Assembly: GCA_051294375.1 (NCBI GenBank)
Contig: JBJCIZ010000028.1
Location: 1,963,053-2,027,052, forward strand
DNA: 64,000 nt
Reading direction: 5' to 3'
DNA from: Paraspadella gotoi
Taxonomy: Eukaryota > Chaetognatha
The notes beneath the pieces were generated by a model. The model had not been told where the DNA came from and did not search any database. It worked only from the letters and a program-made list of their open reading frames with translations. Both the position numbers and the translations under genes were made by a program. The stretch's first letter is position 1. Every line of letters begins with the position of its first letter. Positions 1 to 12,710 of the stretch are shown here, one piece after another.

Positions 1-1590
1 AGATATAATACCAGGCATATACTGTAAATGATTGGTATTCTAATAATATTTTTTTTTTATGTCTTTTGTAATTTCCCCGCGAATATTATTCATAAACCGG
101 CATTTTTGTTAATTAACGATTAACTTTAAACACTTAATCAAATTAAGCAGATCACGACATGTTTTTCCCTTTCCCGACAGAAGAATCCTCGCTTTGCGGC
201 ATTCCTAACAACAATGATTAATGCTAGGCTTGCGTGGCACGAGGTGGCGAGGCGAGGCGGGCGCGCGCAGAGAGGAGAAACCGAAGAGACCGTTGAGTGT
301 CATTCCGACCCTTTTTTTTTCAATCGCGAGGCAGAGCGCATCGCGGAGCGGCTCTCTAAGTCACTTATAGGTCCTTGAGTCGGGTCAGTCGCGTTAATCT
401 TGGCAGTCTGTCTAAGCTAGTCCGTCTAGCTTTCTTAATTTTAAATTCATTAAATCTTCTGCAAATTTATATAAAAAAGATCATTTTAATGTTAAATTTT
501 TAAATAGTAAATATGCAATGAGGTTTCGGAAATGAGGCTTGTGAAAATACAAATGGATAATTCTAATCAGTTGGCCGAAAAACGGCTTAAATCACCTTGT
601 CAACTTTTTTTTAAACTAGACGCGTAATAAATCGGCGCTATCGAAAGAAACGATTTATATATCATAAACAAATTTTTATAAAATTTAAATTAAGTTTAAA
701 TTACAATTCGCGAGCGAAATTGATAAAACTGATTGCTAATTCGTGGTTGTAAGTTTTCAGAGTTCGAAGAGTTTTATACAGTTTAAAGAAAAGTTTTTGG
801 CTTTATTTTCCCTAAAAACGCTCCAATTTCAACTTAAAATTGGAATTAAGTTAATTTTTGGATTAGGGTTAATCGTTAGAAATTAAGGTTAAGGGTTATT
901 AATATTAGTTTAGGATTAATGTTGTAATATTTGTTTAACGCTAAAGGACTTAACATTAATATTAAAGATTAGGCTAGAGTTTTAATAGATTAAATTGAAT
1001 ATTAGGATTATAAAAACGTTTAAGCATTAAAGAAACAGAAATGGGTGGTATCGGAAATATGTACCAAAATTTTTAAATGGGAAAAACAAGGAGCATTTGT
1101 TTTTTCTCAATATAAATTTTTTTTGATGAAGAAGCGAATCCAGCCAGACTGACGGAAGACGGAAACAAAAATTTGAATAAAATTTTGTTTTCTCCTTCCG
1201 AATGAAAACGCTCAGAAATTAATTCCAACGCAATCAAGATTTCCTCAGAAATCTCACCATCGCGAGAACCATGCAACCACAATTTAAACCTCCGTTTGGT
1301 TACAAATCACAACTCACACAGTTCTAAACTCACAATCTCAGCAAATCTCGAACGCACCCACGCTCAAACCACAGACGTCCCCTGCCCGACAAACCACAGA
1401 CGTCCCCCTGCCAGACAACAAAAACAACAGACGTCCACTGCCACTAAACAGACAGTCCCCTGCCGCACAAACCCGCCTCCACGCCATCAATCGTCTCTTT
1501 TTTAAACCGTCTCGGCTTCGTCGCCGAGTTTCGTTTGGTTCCGTTCGCACATCCTTAGGATTTTTTGTGTTTTTGTTTTCCCTTTCTTTC
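1..1590 (+). repeat. Left arm of large inverted repeat
   Basis: This stretch reappears in reverse complement at 13440-14800. For example, the segment around 780-900 containing TTTGGATTAGGGTTAATCG matches the reverse complement of 14020-14110, and the block at 1440-1530 with CCGCCTCCACGCCATC matches 13500-13560. The arm begins at or before the window edge. It is AT-rich with no convincing ORF. At 1370-1470 a short motif (CAGACGTCCCCTGCC) occurs three to four times, where the partner arm has one copy. Small indels separate the arms. Confidence 0.85.
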
Positions 1591-1599
1591 GTTTTTATT

Positions 1600-2440
1600 G
1601 CCTTTACACAAGTTTGTTAACGTTTTTATGTATATTCCCTTGGATAACCAACGATAATAGAAGGGCAGATAGACTGATAAAAAAAAAAATTGATAATATC
1701 CGATGTACAAAAGAAAATATAAACATCAACAGAAAAAAAAAATAATGAATCGCCTGGGGTCGCGTGAGGGAAAAGGAGAGAGGAGAGGAGGAGAGAGAGG
1801 AGAGAGGAGGAGAAGATAAGAGAGAGAGAAGAGAGAGAGAGAGAAAGAAAGATGATTCTGAAATAATAAGAAAGAAAGAGAAAGAATAAAAAGAGAGATA
1901 GGAGAGAGAGAGAGAAGAAGAGGAGGAGAGGAGAGTATTTTTGTTCTTGCTCGACGGACGAGAAGGTGTGTTATCGTTGTTGTTGTCGTTGTGTGTTTCG
2001 TTTACTTTCCCCGGAGAGCGTTTGATCCTCTGATGGTGGAAGATCGAATTGAGTAATAACGATGTTCTTCCCCTCTCTCTCACTCTCTCTCGCTCTCTCT
2101 CTCTCTCTGCATCGTCTCTCTCTCTCCTCTCTTCTTCTCTCGTAACTCTCTCTCATCTCTCTCTCTCCCTCTATGTGCTCTCTCTCTGATTCTTTCCTTT
2201 TCCGTCGAGGCGGGCACCTCGCGTCGTTTTCTCGTTCAAAAGTATTCTTTGATCTTCTCTCACGAGACTACGGGATTTTTAGTCTGAAAAAAAGAAGAGA
2301 GAAAAAATAGTTGATTAAATTAAGGATCGGATCCGGGGTTGGTTCTGGGTCTTCTCCCCCTCTGATTTAGTTCGTTTTATGGTAATGTCCGGAAAACTTG
2401 ATTAGTTAGAAGGTTACTCTTTAGTAGTCTAGTATATTTT
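1600..2440. repeat. GA- then CT-rich low-complexity block, first copy
   Basis: A purine-rich tract (1770-1930) is followed by a short unique core (1935-2060) and a pyrimidine-rich tract (2065-2190). The core resembles 5830-5920 in the same orientation, so this is the first copy of a direct duplication. ORFs read through here are low-complexity Ser/Leu or Arg/Glu strings and are not genes. Confidence 0.7.
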
Positions 2441-3003
2441 AACATGTTGATTATACGCGCTTGTATTTCTGTGGTAATTGCAAAGAATCAACCAGTCAAT
2501 ACTTGGTTATTTTGTGTTCCTTTTTTGTTTGTTGCAGTCAGCATTAGTTATATACTATTTATATTTATTCAACTAGTATGTATAATTTCAACAAAGACAA
2601 TCACAACAACCAAACCAACAGCTAGTATAGACATCAACAACCACACACCAAAACACCTGGTATTATACTATCATGTATTCAAAAACAGGAAAGACGCGTG
2701 TGTGCTAATTAATAATACAACAAAATACAAATAGTCGAAAACGGGTGAGTTTTGAGAGGGGTCGGAGGGGGGAGAGAGAGATGGGGACGGGGTTTTTTCT
2801 TTTCAATTAATTGACTTAATTTGATTATTAAAACTGGATTAATTATTTATCATTTAATTAAATACACTTAAAAAAACAAAATGCTTTGTATTTTTTTTTT
2901 CTTTTACATACGATTAAACATAAAATAGTGATAAAAGAGCATAAATAATCAATTAGTGAAAACATGTTTTTTTGTTTTTTTGGTTTTTTTTTTTTTTTTT
3001 TTT

Positions 3004-3037
<34 letters not shown>

Positions 3038-3780
3038 CCAAATTTATCTGCATTTCTCAATTTCCACCACTTCAAATCCACCTCAAACAATTAAACATGA
3101 TCCCACACATCTCAAAGAAAATAATACACTCAACAACTCAACTCTCAACGATTTCCAGATCCGAATATGGATTTCCAGCTCAATCACACACTTTCCTACC
3201 CAATACAAATTTCAAGTCAAATCGCCCATTTGGTGTTTAAAATAGTGAAATTTATTTTTTAAATTTTTTCCCATTTAAACTCATTTCCACTCGACGATTC
3301 CATCGAAACTCATATCAGCTAATCACACACTTCCCTCCCCACCACAAAATTTCATTCATCCAGCCATCANNNNNNNNNNNNNNNNNNNNNNNNNTGCCAC
3401 TCTTGAGTAAATTGTTGTTCAAATAGTGAAATTTATTTTTTTTAATTTTTCCATTTAAACTCATTTCGCACTCGACGATGTCATCGAAACTCATATCAGG
3501 CTCAATCACACACTTCCCTCCCCACCACAAACATTTCCATTCATCCATCATCTAATCTACGAGTAATTAGGTGTTTTTTTATGCTAAGGGTGAACTAATT
3601 AGGTTTATATTGATAAGGGGAACAGAAATGTGCCGCTTATCGGAAATGCAGTTTCAAATAAAAAAAAATTGAGATCCCAGAAAATCTAGACAAAAATTCA
3701 GAAATAAAACGAAACTATTAGTCAAAAAAAAATTCAAATGTACAATTTAACATAAAATATAAATGTAAACCAATTTTAAA
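2440..3780 (+). repeat. Repeat cassette, first copy, including dispersed family A
   Basis: The segment starting TTATACGCGCTTGTATTTC recurs at about 6375 (+) and, reversed, at about 5535-5300 (-). From about 2800 it holds dispersed family A, recognised by AATCAATTAGTGAAA, a T-run, and ACTCATTTCCACTC followed by Cys-poor AT-rich sequence. A poly-T run occupies roughly 2979-3037. A 25-N gap lies at 3370-3394, with nearly the same sequence (family A tail) on both sides. No coding potential was seen. Confidence 0.7.
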
Positions 3781-3784
3781 AGCT

Positions 3785-5080
3785 TGAACAAAATCTGTCA
3801 CAGGTCGGCAAAACGGCCCTCACCTTCCGATATTTTTTGTAGGCCGGCATGAGTTAATAGTGCCGGGCAGATTTGGACAGACCCGGCGATGATGTTTGGC
3901 GGCGCCAAGGGGCGATAATTGGCGCCTTTTTGCACGACCCAGCAAGATTTGAGACGCCGGGCAAATGATGTTTTGCGCCTTTTGCAGACCGCGCAGATTT
4001 GCAGACCCGGCCAAGATTGGTTTTGCGCGCACATTTGCAGCGAATTTTTGGGCCTTCAACCCAGCAGATTTGGCAAGACGCAAGAATGTTGGCGGACGTT
4101 TTTGCGCAGACGCCAGCAGATTTGCAGACCCGGTCAAGAATGTTTAGGCGACCTTTGTTCGCAGACCCAGCAGATTTGCAGAACCCCGACAAGATGTTTT
4201 GGGGCGCCTCTTTATTTGCAGACCCAGACAGATTTGCTAAGACGCGGCAAGATGTTTGGCGGGCCTTTTCGACGGAGCCCAAGCAGAATTTGAGCAGACC
4301 CGGTCGCAAGTGATAGTTTGGCGCCTTTTTGCAGACCACAGATTTTTTTGCAGACCGGCAAAGATGTTTGGCGCCTCTTTTGACAGACCCAGCAGATTTT
4401 CGCAGACCCGGCAAGATGTTTGGCGCCTTGTGTGCCAGACCCAGATTGCAGACCCTGTCAAAGAAGATTTGGAGCGCCTTTTTGAGCAGACCCAGCAGAT
4501 GCAGACGCCGGCAAGATGATTTGGCGCCTTTTTGCGAGAGCCCCACAGATTTGTAGACCTGGCAAGACGTTTAGGCCGCCTTTTGAGAAGACCCAGGCGA
4601 TGTGTGCACGACCCGGCAAGATGTTTTGGCCGCCTTTTAGTTGCAGACCCGCAGATTTGCAGACCGGGCAAGAAGTTTGCGCGCGACTTTTTGCAGAACG
4701 CACAGCAGATTTGCAGGACCCGAGGCAAGATGATTTGCGGCAGAGCCTTTTTGCGACCCAGCAGCATTGTAGACCCGGGCAAGACCGTTTGTGCGCCTTT
4801 TTGCAGACCAGCAGAAGTATGCACGAAGAGACCCGCTAATATGGTATTAGAGAGAGGAGAGGATTTTGGCGCCTTTTTGCAGACCGAGCAGGTTATGCAG
4901 ACCCGAGACAGCAAGATGTTTGGCCGCGTATTTTTGCAGACCTACAGCAGAAATCTTGACGAGGACGCCACGCAAGACTCGCGGAGTTCGGCGCGACTCT
5001 TTCTTGCACAGACCCAGCAGATTTGTAAGAGACGCCACCGGCAAAGTGACGCGATATTTTTGCGCGGGATTTTTTTGCTG
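3785..5080. repeat. 48-bp satellite, block 1
   Basis: About 27 tandem units sit around a consensus that begins GATGTTTGGCGCCTTTTT and continues with two near half-repeats, GCAGACCCAGCAGATTT and GCAGACCCGGCAA. Units differ mainly by scattered one- or two-base insertions, so length varies from copy to copy. All long ORFs across it, on both strands, are translations of the repeat and are not genes. The block is homologous to 7262-8560. Confidence 0.85.
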
Positions 5081-5084
5081 GGGC

Positions 5085-5580
5085 GATTGACTTGAAATTT
5101 TGTATTTGGGTAGGAAAGCGTGTGTTTGAGCTGGAAATCAAATTTCGATGGAATCGTTTGAGTGGAAATGAGTTTAAATGGAAAAAACAAAAAACCTGTT
5201 TCACTAATTGATTATGCTTCTTTTTCTTTTTCTTTTAAATGTAAATACAAGATGTATTAATTAATAAAATAATTAATCAGTTAATTAATCAATTAGTCAA
5301 TTAATTAAGAAAAAACCGTCGACTTAAACTCGTTTCGACTTTGTATTTATTAATAGCATGTCTTTCCTGTTTGAATACATGATAGTATAATACAGTGTGA
5401 AATTTATACATAACTAGTTGATAAATTATTAAATAAGTATATAACTGAAACTGCAACAAAAAAAAAGGAACAAAAATAACCAAGTATTGACTGGTGATCT
5501 TGCAATTACACAGAAATACAAGCGCGTATAATAACATGTAAAAAATATACTAAGTACTAAGTAACCTTTCTAACTAATAA
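5085..5580 (-). repeat. Inverted partial copy of the 2440-3300 cassette
   Basis: The stretch reads as reverse complement of the cassette: family A (reverse of ATTTCCACTC... and AATCAATTAGTGAAA at about 5200) and then the reverse of the TTATACGCG block at about 5525. It joins satellite block 1 to the second GA/CT block. Confidence 0.7.
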
Positions 5581-5589
5581 GTTTCGTTG

Positions 5590-5719
5590 ATATACTACCA
5601 ACCAAAACAAGAAAACAAAAATGATCGCGGAGCGAAGCGAAGAGAGATGGAGAGAGAGAGGAGAGAAGGAGAGACGGAGAGAGATACGGAAGGAGAGAGG
5701 AGAGAGAGAAGAAGAGAGC

Positions 5720-5755
<36 letters not shown>

Positions 5756-6360
5756 AGAAAGAAAGAAAGAAGAAGAAGAGACGAGAGAGAGAAGAGAGAG
5801 AGAGAGAAGAGAGAGAGAGAAGAAAGAGAGTATTTTCCGTTCTTCTCGACGACGAATTTCGTGTTGTTTTGCGTTGTTGTTTGTCGTTTACTTCCCGGGA
5901 GGAGCGTTGATCCTCCTGTGCGAGTCGATGAGTATCACGAATATTCTCTCTCTCTCCTCCTCTCTCTCTCTCCTCTTCTTCTCATCTCTCCTCTTCTTCT
6001 CTTCTTCTCTTCTCTCTCCTCTCTCTCTCTCTCTCTCTTCTCTTCGTTTCTCGCGAGGCGGCTCGGCCGTCATCTACCTGGTGTATTCATGTTATTAGCC
6101 CTTCCCACTCGCTCCGGTTTCATGTCGTCCATCGTCTTTCCTTCTTTCCCTTCTCAAAGAACAAATCGCTATCCTTTTTGACGTGTGATGGCTTTTCCCC
6201 TCCAACGGGATTTTTTAATCCTGAATAAAAAAAAAAAAGAGACTGAGAAAAAAAATAGTTGAATTTAATAAGGGTCGGGTCGGTCTGTCTTCTCTGTCCT
6301 ATCCGTTTTATCTGGTAAATACATGGAAACTTATTGTTAGAAAGGTACTTAGTACTTAGT
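5590..6360. repeat. GA- then CT-rich low-complexity block, second copy
   Basis: A purine-rich tract (5640-5830) is followed by a core with CGTTGTTGTTTGTCGTTTAC and a pyrimidine tract (5945-6050). Order and orientation match 1770-2200, so this is the second copy of the direct duplication. The Arg/Glu- and Ser-rich ORFs are artefacts of composition. Confidence 0.7.
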
Positions 6361-6364
6361 TATA

Positions 6365-7260
6365 TTTTTTTACATGTCTATTATACGCGTGTATTTCTGT
6401 GTAATTGCTAAGATCACCATCAATTACTTGGTTTAGTTGTAGTTTACTTTTTTGGCAGTTTGTTATATACCTTATTTAAAATTTATCAACTAGTTATGTA
6501 TAAATTTCACACTGTATTATACTATCATGTATCAAACAGGAAAGACATTGCTATTAAGTAAATCCAAAGACGAAACAGAGTTAGTCCGACGGTTTGTCTT
6601 TTTTTCTTATAATTGACTAATTGAATTAATTAATGATTAATTATTTCATTAATTATACATCTGTATTTTACATTAAATATTAAAAGAAAAGAGAAGCATT
6701 AATCAATTAGTGAAACAGGTCGGGTTTTCGTTTTTTCATTTTTTTAAAACTCATTTCCAACTCAAACGATTCCAATCGAAAAGTATTGATTTTCCAGCCT
6801 CAATCACCACCACTTTCCTACCCAAACCAAAAAAATTCAGTTCAATCGCCCATCCACTCTTGAGTAATTTGGTGCTTCAAATCAGTCGTGAAAATGTATT
6901 TTTTTAATTTCTTCCATTTAAACTCATTTCACTCGGGACGATTCCATTCGGAACTTCATATCCAGCTCAAATCACACCACTTCCCTCCCCACACACAAAA
7001 ATTTCATTCCAACTTCCCGCCATTCCAATACCGAGTAATTTAGTGATTTTTGCTAAGGTGAACTAATTAGGTTTATTGATAAGGGAACAGAAATCTGTTG
7101 CCGCTTTCGGGAAATTGGTTTCAATAAAAAATTGAGATACCCATAAAACTGAACAAAATTCAGAAATAAACGAACTATTAGTCAAAAAAAATTCAATGTT
7201 ACAAATTTAACTATAATAAATAAAATGTAACCAACTTATAAAAGTCTGTGACGACAATAA
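6365..7260 (+). repeat. Repeat cassette, second copy, including dispersed family A
   Basis: This segment parallels 2440-3780 with many single-base insertions. It shows TATTATACGCGTGTATTTC at about 6380, family A from about 6600 (AATCAATTAGTGAAACAGG at 6700) and the same lead-in to the satellite at about 7262. No gene was seen. Confidence 0.7.
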
Positions 7261-7261
7261 A

Positions 7262-8560
7262 CGTCACAGGTTCGCAAAAAACCCGGGCCTACACGTTCCT
7301 ATTTTTGTTTAGGCCGGCATGATTAATAGTGCGCAGATTGAGACCCGGCGAGATGTTTGCCGGCGCCAAGGGGGCGATTAAATTGGCCGCTTGCAGACCA
7401 GGCAGATCTGCAGACCCGGCAAGAAGCTTTGGCGCCTTTCGCAGCCCCCAGCAGGATTTGCAGTCAAGACTCCGGCAAGAAGTCTTCTGGCGCCTTTTTG
7501 CAGACACCCCAAGCAGATTGCCACAGGACCCGGCCAAGGATGTTTGGCGCCTTTTTTGCAGACCAAGCAGATTTGCAGACCCCGGCAAGATGTTTGGCGC
7601 CTTTTTGCAGACCCCAGCGTTGCAGACCCAGGCAAGAAGTTTGGCGCCTTTTTGCAGTGAACGCCCCAGGCAGATCTTGCAGTGGACCGGCAAGAAATGT
7701 TTTGGCCCCTTTTCGCAAGACCCAGCAGATTTTGCCAAGACACCGGCGTCAAGATTTGGCGCCTTTTTGCAGACCAACACAACACCCCCTCCCAGTCAGA
7801 TTCACAGCCTGGCCCAAGATGTTTGCGGCAGGCGCCATTCTTGGCGCTTTGCAACCCAGCAGATTTGCACAGACCCGGCCCAATATTGTTTGGCGGCCTT
7901 TTTGTGCAGACCCAGCAGATTTGCAGACCCGGCAAGATTGGGTTTTAACCCCGTTGGACCGCCAGTTTTGGGCTTTTTGCATGAGCCCAGCAGATTTGCA
8001 AGATCCCGGCCAAGATGTTTGGCGCCTTATTTGCAGACCCAGCAGATTTGCAGACCCGGCAAGATTGTGTTGGCGCCTTTTGCACGACCCAGCAGATTTG
8101 GCAGACCGGTGCAAGATGTTTGGCGCCTTTTTCAGACCCACGATGCAGACGCAGAGCGCTTTCCAGCCAAGCCAACCCGGCAAACAGTGTTTGGCCGCCC
8201 TTTTGCAGAGCCCACAGAAATTGCAGACCCGGCGGGCAATGATGTCGTTGGCCGCCTCTTTTGAGGTACCCAGCAGATAGATTTGCAGACCCGGCAGATA
8301 GTTGCGCCTCTTTTGCAAGAACACCAGCCAGATTTGCAAGACTCTGGCCAAGTATGTTTGGCGCCTTTTATGCAAGACCCAGCAGATCTTGCAGACCCCT
8401 GGTCAAGATGTTTTGGCGCCCCTTTAGTTCTGACAGACCCAGCAGCATTTGCAGACCGGCAAGATGTCTAGCGGCCCTATTAGCAGACCCCAGCAGATTT
8501 TGCAGACACCGGCAAGATGTTTGGCGCCTTTCGCAACCAGACCCAGCAGATTTGCAAGAG
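7262..8560. repeat. 48-bp satellite, block 2
   Basis: This has the same 48-bp unit as the block at 3785-5080, again about 27 copies. The cleanest units lie near 7905-7940 and 8010-8060; the others look like insertion-laden versions of them. The overlapping ORFs of 200-311 codons found here are repeat translations and were left out. Confidence 0.85.
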
Positions 8561-9400
8561 CCCGGACGAACCCACCCGCCATGTTTGGGCCTATTTGCGT
8601 ATCCGGGAGCAAGGATTGCCTTCATTGGCCGGGTTCTCGTTTTTTCTCGCGGAAAATATAGAGACTTGACTCCCGAGGCTCGGACGTGGCGACGAGACGA
8701 CAACAAGCGAACACCGCGACACTCGGCGAAAGAAACGACCACTGAACCACGACACACGACCGAGAGACACCGACGACAAACGACGACGATGACAACACGA
8801 GCGCACAACGATCGACACAACGAGCAGACTCACGACGAAAGACCGACGACGGGACGACGACGACGAAAACGAGACAAGACAGAAGCACGGAGATGACGAA
8901 GAAGAAAAAAGGTCGTAAGAAGAAGAAAGGCTAAGAAAGAGCAACAATTAAATCTGTAAAGAACAATCTACAAAAGGTTGACAAATTATATTCATTTCTT
9001 CAAAATAATATTAAATTAGAATAATAAAATACAGTAAGAAAAAAGTATTAATATTTCGGTGACCGTCAATCAATACCGTCTTTCCGTTCGACCCGGTTAA
9101 TTAAGTGAAGAGAGCGACGGAGAGAGAGAGACGAGAGAAGAGGAAGAGAGAGGAGAGAGGAGAGACAGAGAGATCGAGAGAAGAGACGAGAGAGAGAGAG
9201 ATGGGACAGATTGTGCAATAAAGGACGGCGCGTGGGAAGGGGAGCGTAAAACATCAGCCGGCCGCGAGCAATCTTCGTAGCTAGAGACCGGGGAGAGTGA
9301 GAGGTTCAATCGGAAGCAGTGGAAGAGACGAAGAGATGAAGATAGCGGGAAAAGCAAGACGGAGACGTAGATGAGAACAGAGAGAGATGAGAGAGGATGA
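8561..9400. repeat. ACGACG-rich and GA-rich low-complexity stretch
   Basis: From about 8680 to 8900 the sequence is built from ACGAC/GACGA words. From 9110 to 9390 it is GA-rich with short unique interruptions. ORFs here are rich in Arg, Ser or Thr in every frame, as expected from composition. I see no gene. Confidence 0.6.
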
Positions 9401-10140
9401 AGGCGCCGTATTATAAAGTTGGCGCCCCTTAAAATAACGCGCCGACTAATGGCGGCCAAAAATTTAAGGACGATTGGCGGTTTCCAGGTGATGGATGCAG
9501 AAAAATCAGTAGTAGAAAACGCGTATAATGTTTTGGATATTAGATTTAAAGTAAGCAAAAATAATATTTTCACGACTGACAACCGAGAAGCAGAACAGAA
9601 GAATTTTTACTTCTTTAAATGAAGTCGCGTTAGAAAAAAGAATATTATTTATTCTATTTCATTATACTTTTTTCTAATAATTTTTTGTATAAAGATTTTC
9701 TAATTAAAAAAGAACGAAAAAATTTTTTTTTTTTATAATTTTGTATTTTTTCATTTACTTATATTTATTTTAGATTTTCTCTTATTCTCGTGTTTTGATT
9801 CTAGATCGGAATGATTTTTTCCTCGTTCATATCCTCGTCTGTTTGTTTTGACGTTGTTGTCTGTCGATAACTCTTTTTTGTCCTCAATTTATTTTAAATA
9901 TTTTTGAGAATATTTAAATAAGATTTTTTCTTAGGTAGAACATTGTTATGAGTTGCTTTTATATTTTTTTAGAGAAAATCGCGAAAAAAACGCAAATTGC
10001 AAACCCCAAAATAATATTATTAAAGCTAAAACTAAACAAATAAGAAGAAACGAAATGAACAGATCAAAAGAACAAAGCTGTAACGAGTCGACGACCAAAA
10101 CGATGAAGGGACGACCGCGTGTGATAAGGCGCAAGTGGCT
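9400..10140. other. AT-rich stretch without recognised features
   Basis: The sequence is AT-rich, with poly-A and poly-T runs at about 9720. A 67-codon ORF at 9419-9622 has no recognisable motif and no splice context. Nothing supports a gene. Confidence 0.5.
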
Positions 10141-10144
10141 AAGA

Positions 10145-10270
10145 GATACTGATCCGTAACTTCTTACGCCACTCTTCAAGCCATGGAACGGGTTTCCTAG
10201 TCTTAGAACAAGGCTTAGAGTGTTTTCCACGCCCAACGCGTTCCCCTCAAGCATTACCGCAGGAGTAGGT
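10145..10270 (-). repeat. Dispersed repeat family B, reverse copy
   Basis: The segment with CCATGGAACGGGT followed by GTTTTCCACGCCCAA resembles the reverse complement of 39830-39900. The match is partial. It looks like a fragment of a moderately repeated element with copies at 12560-12710 and 39795-39935. Confidence 0.4.
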
Positions 10271-10434
10271 AGGGATGAATCCGGGACCTATGTGTCATCA
10301 GAGCAGAAACCTTTACAAACGAAGGCCACCGGTCACGATGAGGTGCTCATTTGTGGCATAGGCGGGTGGTGAATAGGCAAATCTCCGATACAGATCGTAC
10401 TGTCGACTAACTTTGACAACATGACGAAGAATGA

Positions 10435-10910
10435 CAAGCGACGACGACGACGATACGACGAAGCTATGACGAACAAGTCACGAACAACGAACGAGACAAT
10501 CAGACGAACAACACGAACCATCTACGCGAGCGAACGACAACAATCTACGAACAACGACGAACAATCTAACGAACAACGACGAGACGAATCTTACGAACAA
10601 CGACGAACAATCAACAGACGACATTCACGAACAACGACGAACGATTACGAACAACGACGAACAATCAACGAAACAACGACGAACAATCTACGCACGACGA
10701 ACGTTACGACAAACGTAAATCTACTGAACAACGACGAAACATATACGAACAACGGACGAACAATCTACGAACAACGACGAACGATTTACGGACAACGACG
10801 AACAATCACGAAACAACGACGAACAATCTACGAAAACAACCGACACATCGTACGAAACACAACGACGAACGATCTACGAACAACGGACCATCCCAGAGAC
10901 GGAAATCGTC
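10435..10910. repeat. ACGAACAACG minisatellite
   Basis: Tandem units of about 10 and 20 bases are built from ACGACGAACAATCTACGAAC. They give a 196-codon ORF that is wholly a Thr/Arg/Asn repeat translation. No gene is inferred. Confidence 0.75.
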
Positions 10911-11007
10911 CTTCGTCTCATAATCGTTTATGTTTGAACGAATTGAGAAGAAAAGAAGTATGTAAATATTCATTTCTGAGAAAAAGAAGAGAACGTTCAA
11001 TGTATGA

Positions 11008-11092
11008 ATGATCTGTCAGTGATTCCAAATGTGATTCCACAAGTGATTCAATGCTGTTCCAATGTGATTCCAATGTGATTCCAATGTGTTGC
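11008..11092. repeat. TGATTCCAATG short tandem repeat
   Basis: Six or so units of about 11-14 bases carrying GTGATTCCAA are arranged head to tail, some with CACAAG or CTGTT variants. Confidence 0.75.
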
Positions 11093-12540
11093 GCGCTTTG
11101 GTATTTAATGACATGCACATGACATCAAAATTCGCGCGTTTTTTTTCCTTATACGTTAGGATATTCCTGAAGACGGCGCCTTGCAGTTCCCTTAGATTGA
11201 GGTTCTTGTCTGATAGCCTTAGAAATATCAATGATTTTTCAGTGAAGACTTGCGACACCGAACTACTTAATTCCGAATTATGGCGCAAACAAACTAGAAA
11301 GTAAGAAGTAGAACGGGACGGCGTATGAATTAGGGGACGAGATGATATGAATGCTAAGAGTAAATCCTAGTATAATCATCGCTAGAGAATTATTCACTAT
11401 ATAATGAACAGACGAACTCGTATATGACATGACACATGTAAACAGTGACATAATATAGAAATTGCATGAATAATGGACGCAAAACAAAAATTGATACAAA
11501 TAAATGAAAAGTTGATAGAACGACATGGACGGAATGTTGATGATTAAGGAAAGAAACGACAGAGAAGACCGTAATGAATATAATAAGAGCGTTATGTGGG
11601 CCTTTTTTTCCGAACACAGAGAGAGAGAGAGAGAGAGAAGAGAGGGAGAGAGATGGAGGATAAGACAGTGTCCAGTTCCAGTCGCAGGGACGTAACCCCT
11701 GTCAAATGAAAAAAAATGATTAAATCGTGACATTCCAATTAACGACAAACATACATAGCCCGGACGGGCAAAACAACTGAGGGAGGAGAGAAGGAAAAGA
11801 GAGAGAGAGAAGAGCGAAACGAGAGAAGTAGAGAGAATGAGAAGATCGAGCAGACAGTACGAGAGAGATCGTCAGGAGAGAGAGACGAGGAGAGAGAAGA
11901 GAAGAGCAGAGAAGAGGAGCCACGGTAGAGGCTAGCAAGCAGAACTACAGGTACGCACAACCCAACTATCGCGGGATAACGTGGAGTCAACGCTTCGGGA
12001 AGAGGAGGAGAACAGAGAGAGAGAGAGATGAGAGAGAGAGAGGAGAGAGAGAGGAGAGGAAGGAGCCGACGAGAGAGAGAGACGGCGAGAGAGTGAGGAG
12101 AGAGACGGCTGTCTCGCATGCCGTGAAAATCAAGAGAGAAAGAAGCAGCAACGTTAATTTGAACTGGCAAGCGTGTGAGAATTACCACGAGGAAAGCAAG
12201 CAAAGCGAAGTGAAGAACATAACCCAAGCATCGGATACAAGCAGGAAGCAATCCCCAAACGACGAAAGCCAATGCGTCCCGAATGATTGGAACCAATCGT
12301 GGATTTATGATTTATGTTTTGGCGGAAAAATGAAGATTTTCGTCTCCGACAGTTTGACGATTTACGTGATGTTGCGGCGGAGGATTCGTATTCTGTATGT
12401 CGTATCGTCTGTTATGTCTGTATGTCTTGTCGTCGGTCTCTCTCACTTACATTAAAGATATGTTAGTCGCGCATTACCTAAGTTCAGCCCACCTGTACAA
12501 AGCATAACCGTCGGTTCTTTGATCAAAGTCATCTTGCTCC
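11093..12540. other. GA-rich intergenic stretch
   Basis: GA-rich tracts lie at 11617-11660 and 11770-12110, separated by unremarkable sequence. A 120-codon ORF at 12093-12455 is half purine-tract translation and has no recognisable domain. I see no gene. Confidence 0.5.
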
Positions 12541-12559
12541 ATGACCACTAGCGAACTGG

Positions 12560-12710
12560 GTTTATCCCTCGCGGAGTATGAGGACACCGTAGAACCACCT
12601 GTAGGGCCGTGGAAAAACCCTCAAGCATGTTCCAGCCAGGATCCGTTCCCGATTGTGTGCCGCGGGCTAATACTTAGTAACTCAGAATCCCTTAGCGCCT
12701 TACTGTAAAA
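12560..12710 (+). repeat. Dispersed repeat family B, forward copy
   Basis: The order GAGGACACCGTAGAACC, then GGAAAAACCCTCAAGC, then TTCCAGCCAGGATCCGTTCC, then CCTTAGCGCCTTA parallels 39805-39930. The family is unclassified. It has no poly-A tail or tRNA-like head that I can see. Confidence 0.5.

Noticed and set aside
5587-6181. Arg/Glu-rich ORFs that look like an RNA-binding or coiled-coil protein
   Set aside because: They are pure GA microsatellite translation. The same applies to 1604-2156, 43784-43991, 48750-49029 and 50294-51874.
7329-8375. Overlapping 200-311-codon ORFs on both strands
   Set aside because: They are translations of the 48-bp satellite in several frames and have no splice or start context.
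10421-11011. 196-codon Thr/Arg/Asn-rich ORF
   Set aside because: It is the translation of the ACGAACAACG minisatellite.
12093-12455. 120-codon ORF
   Set aside because: It begins in a GA tract and has no family motif; composition explains it.
10145-12710. tRNA-derived SINE (family B)
   Set aside because: The three copies share a core, but I could find no A/B box pair or tRNA fold, so only 'dispersed repeat' is called.
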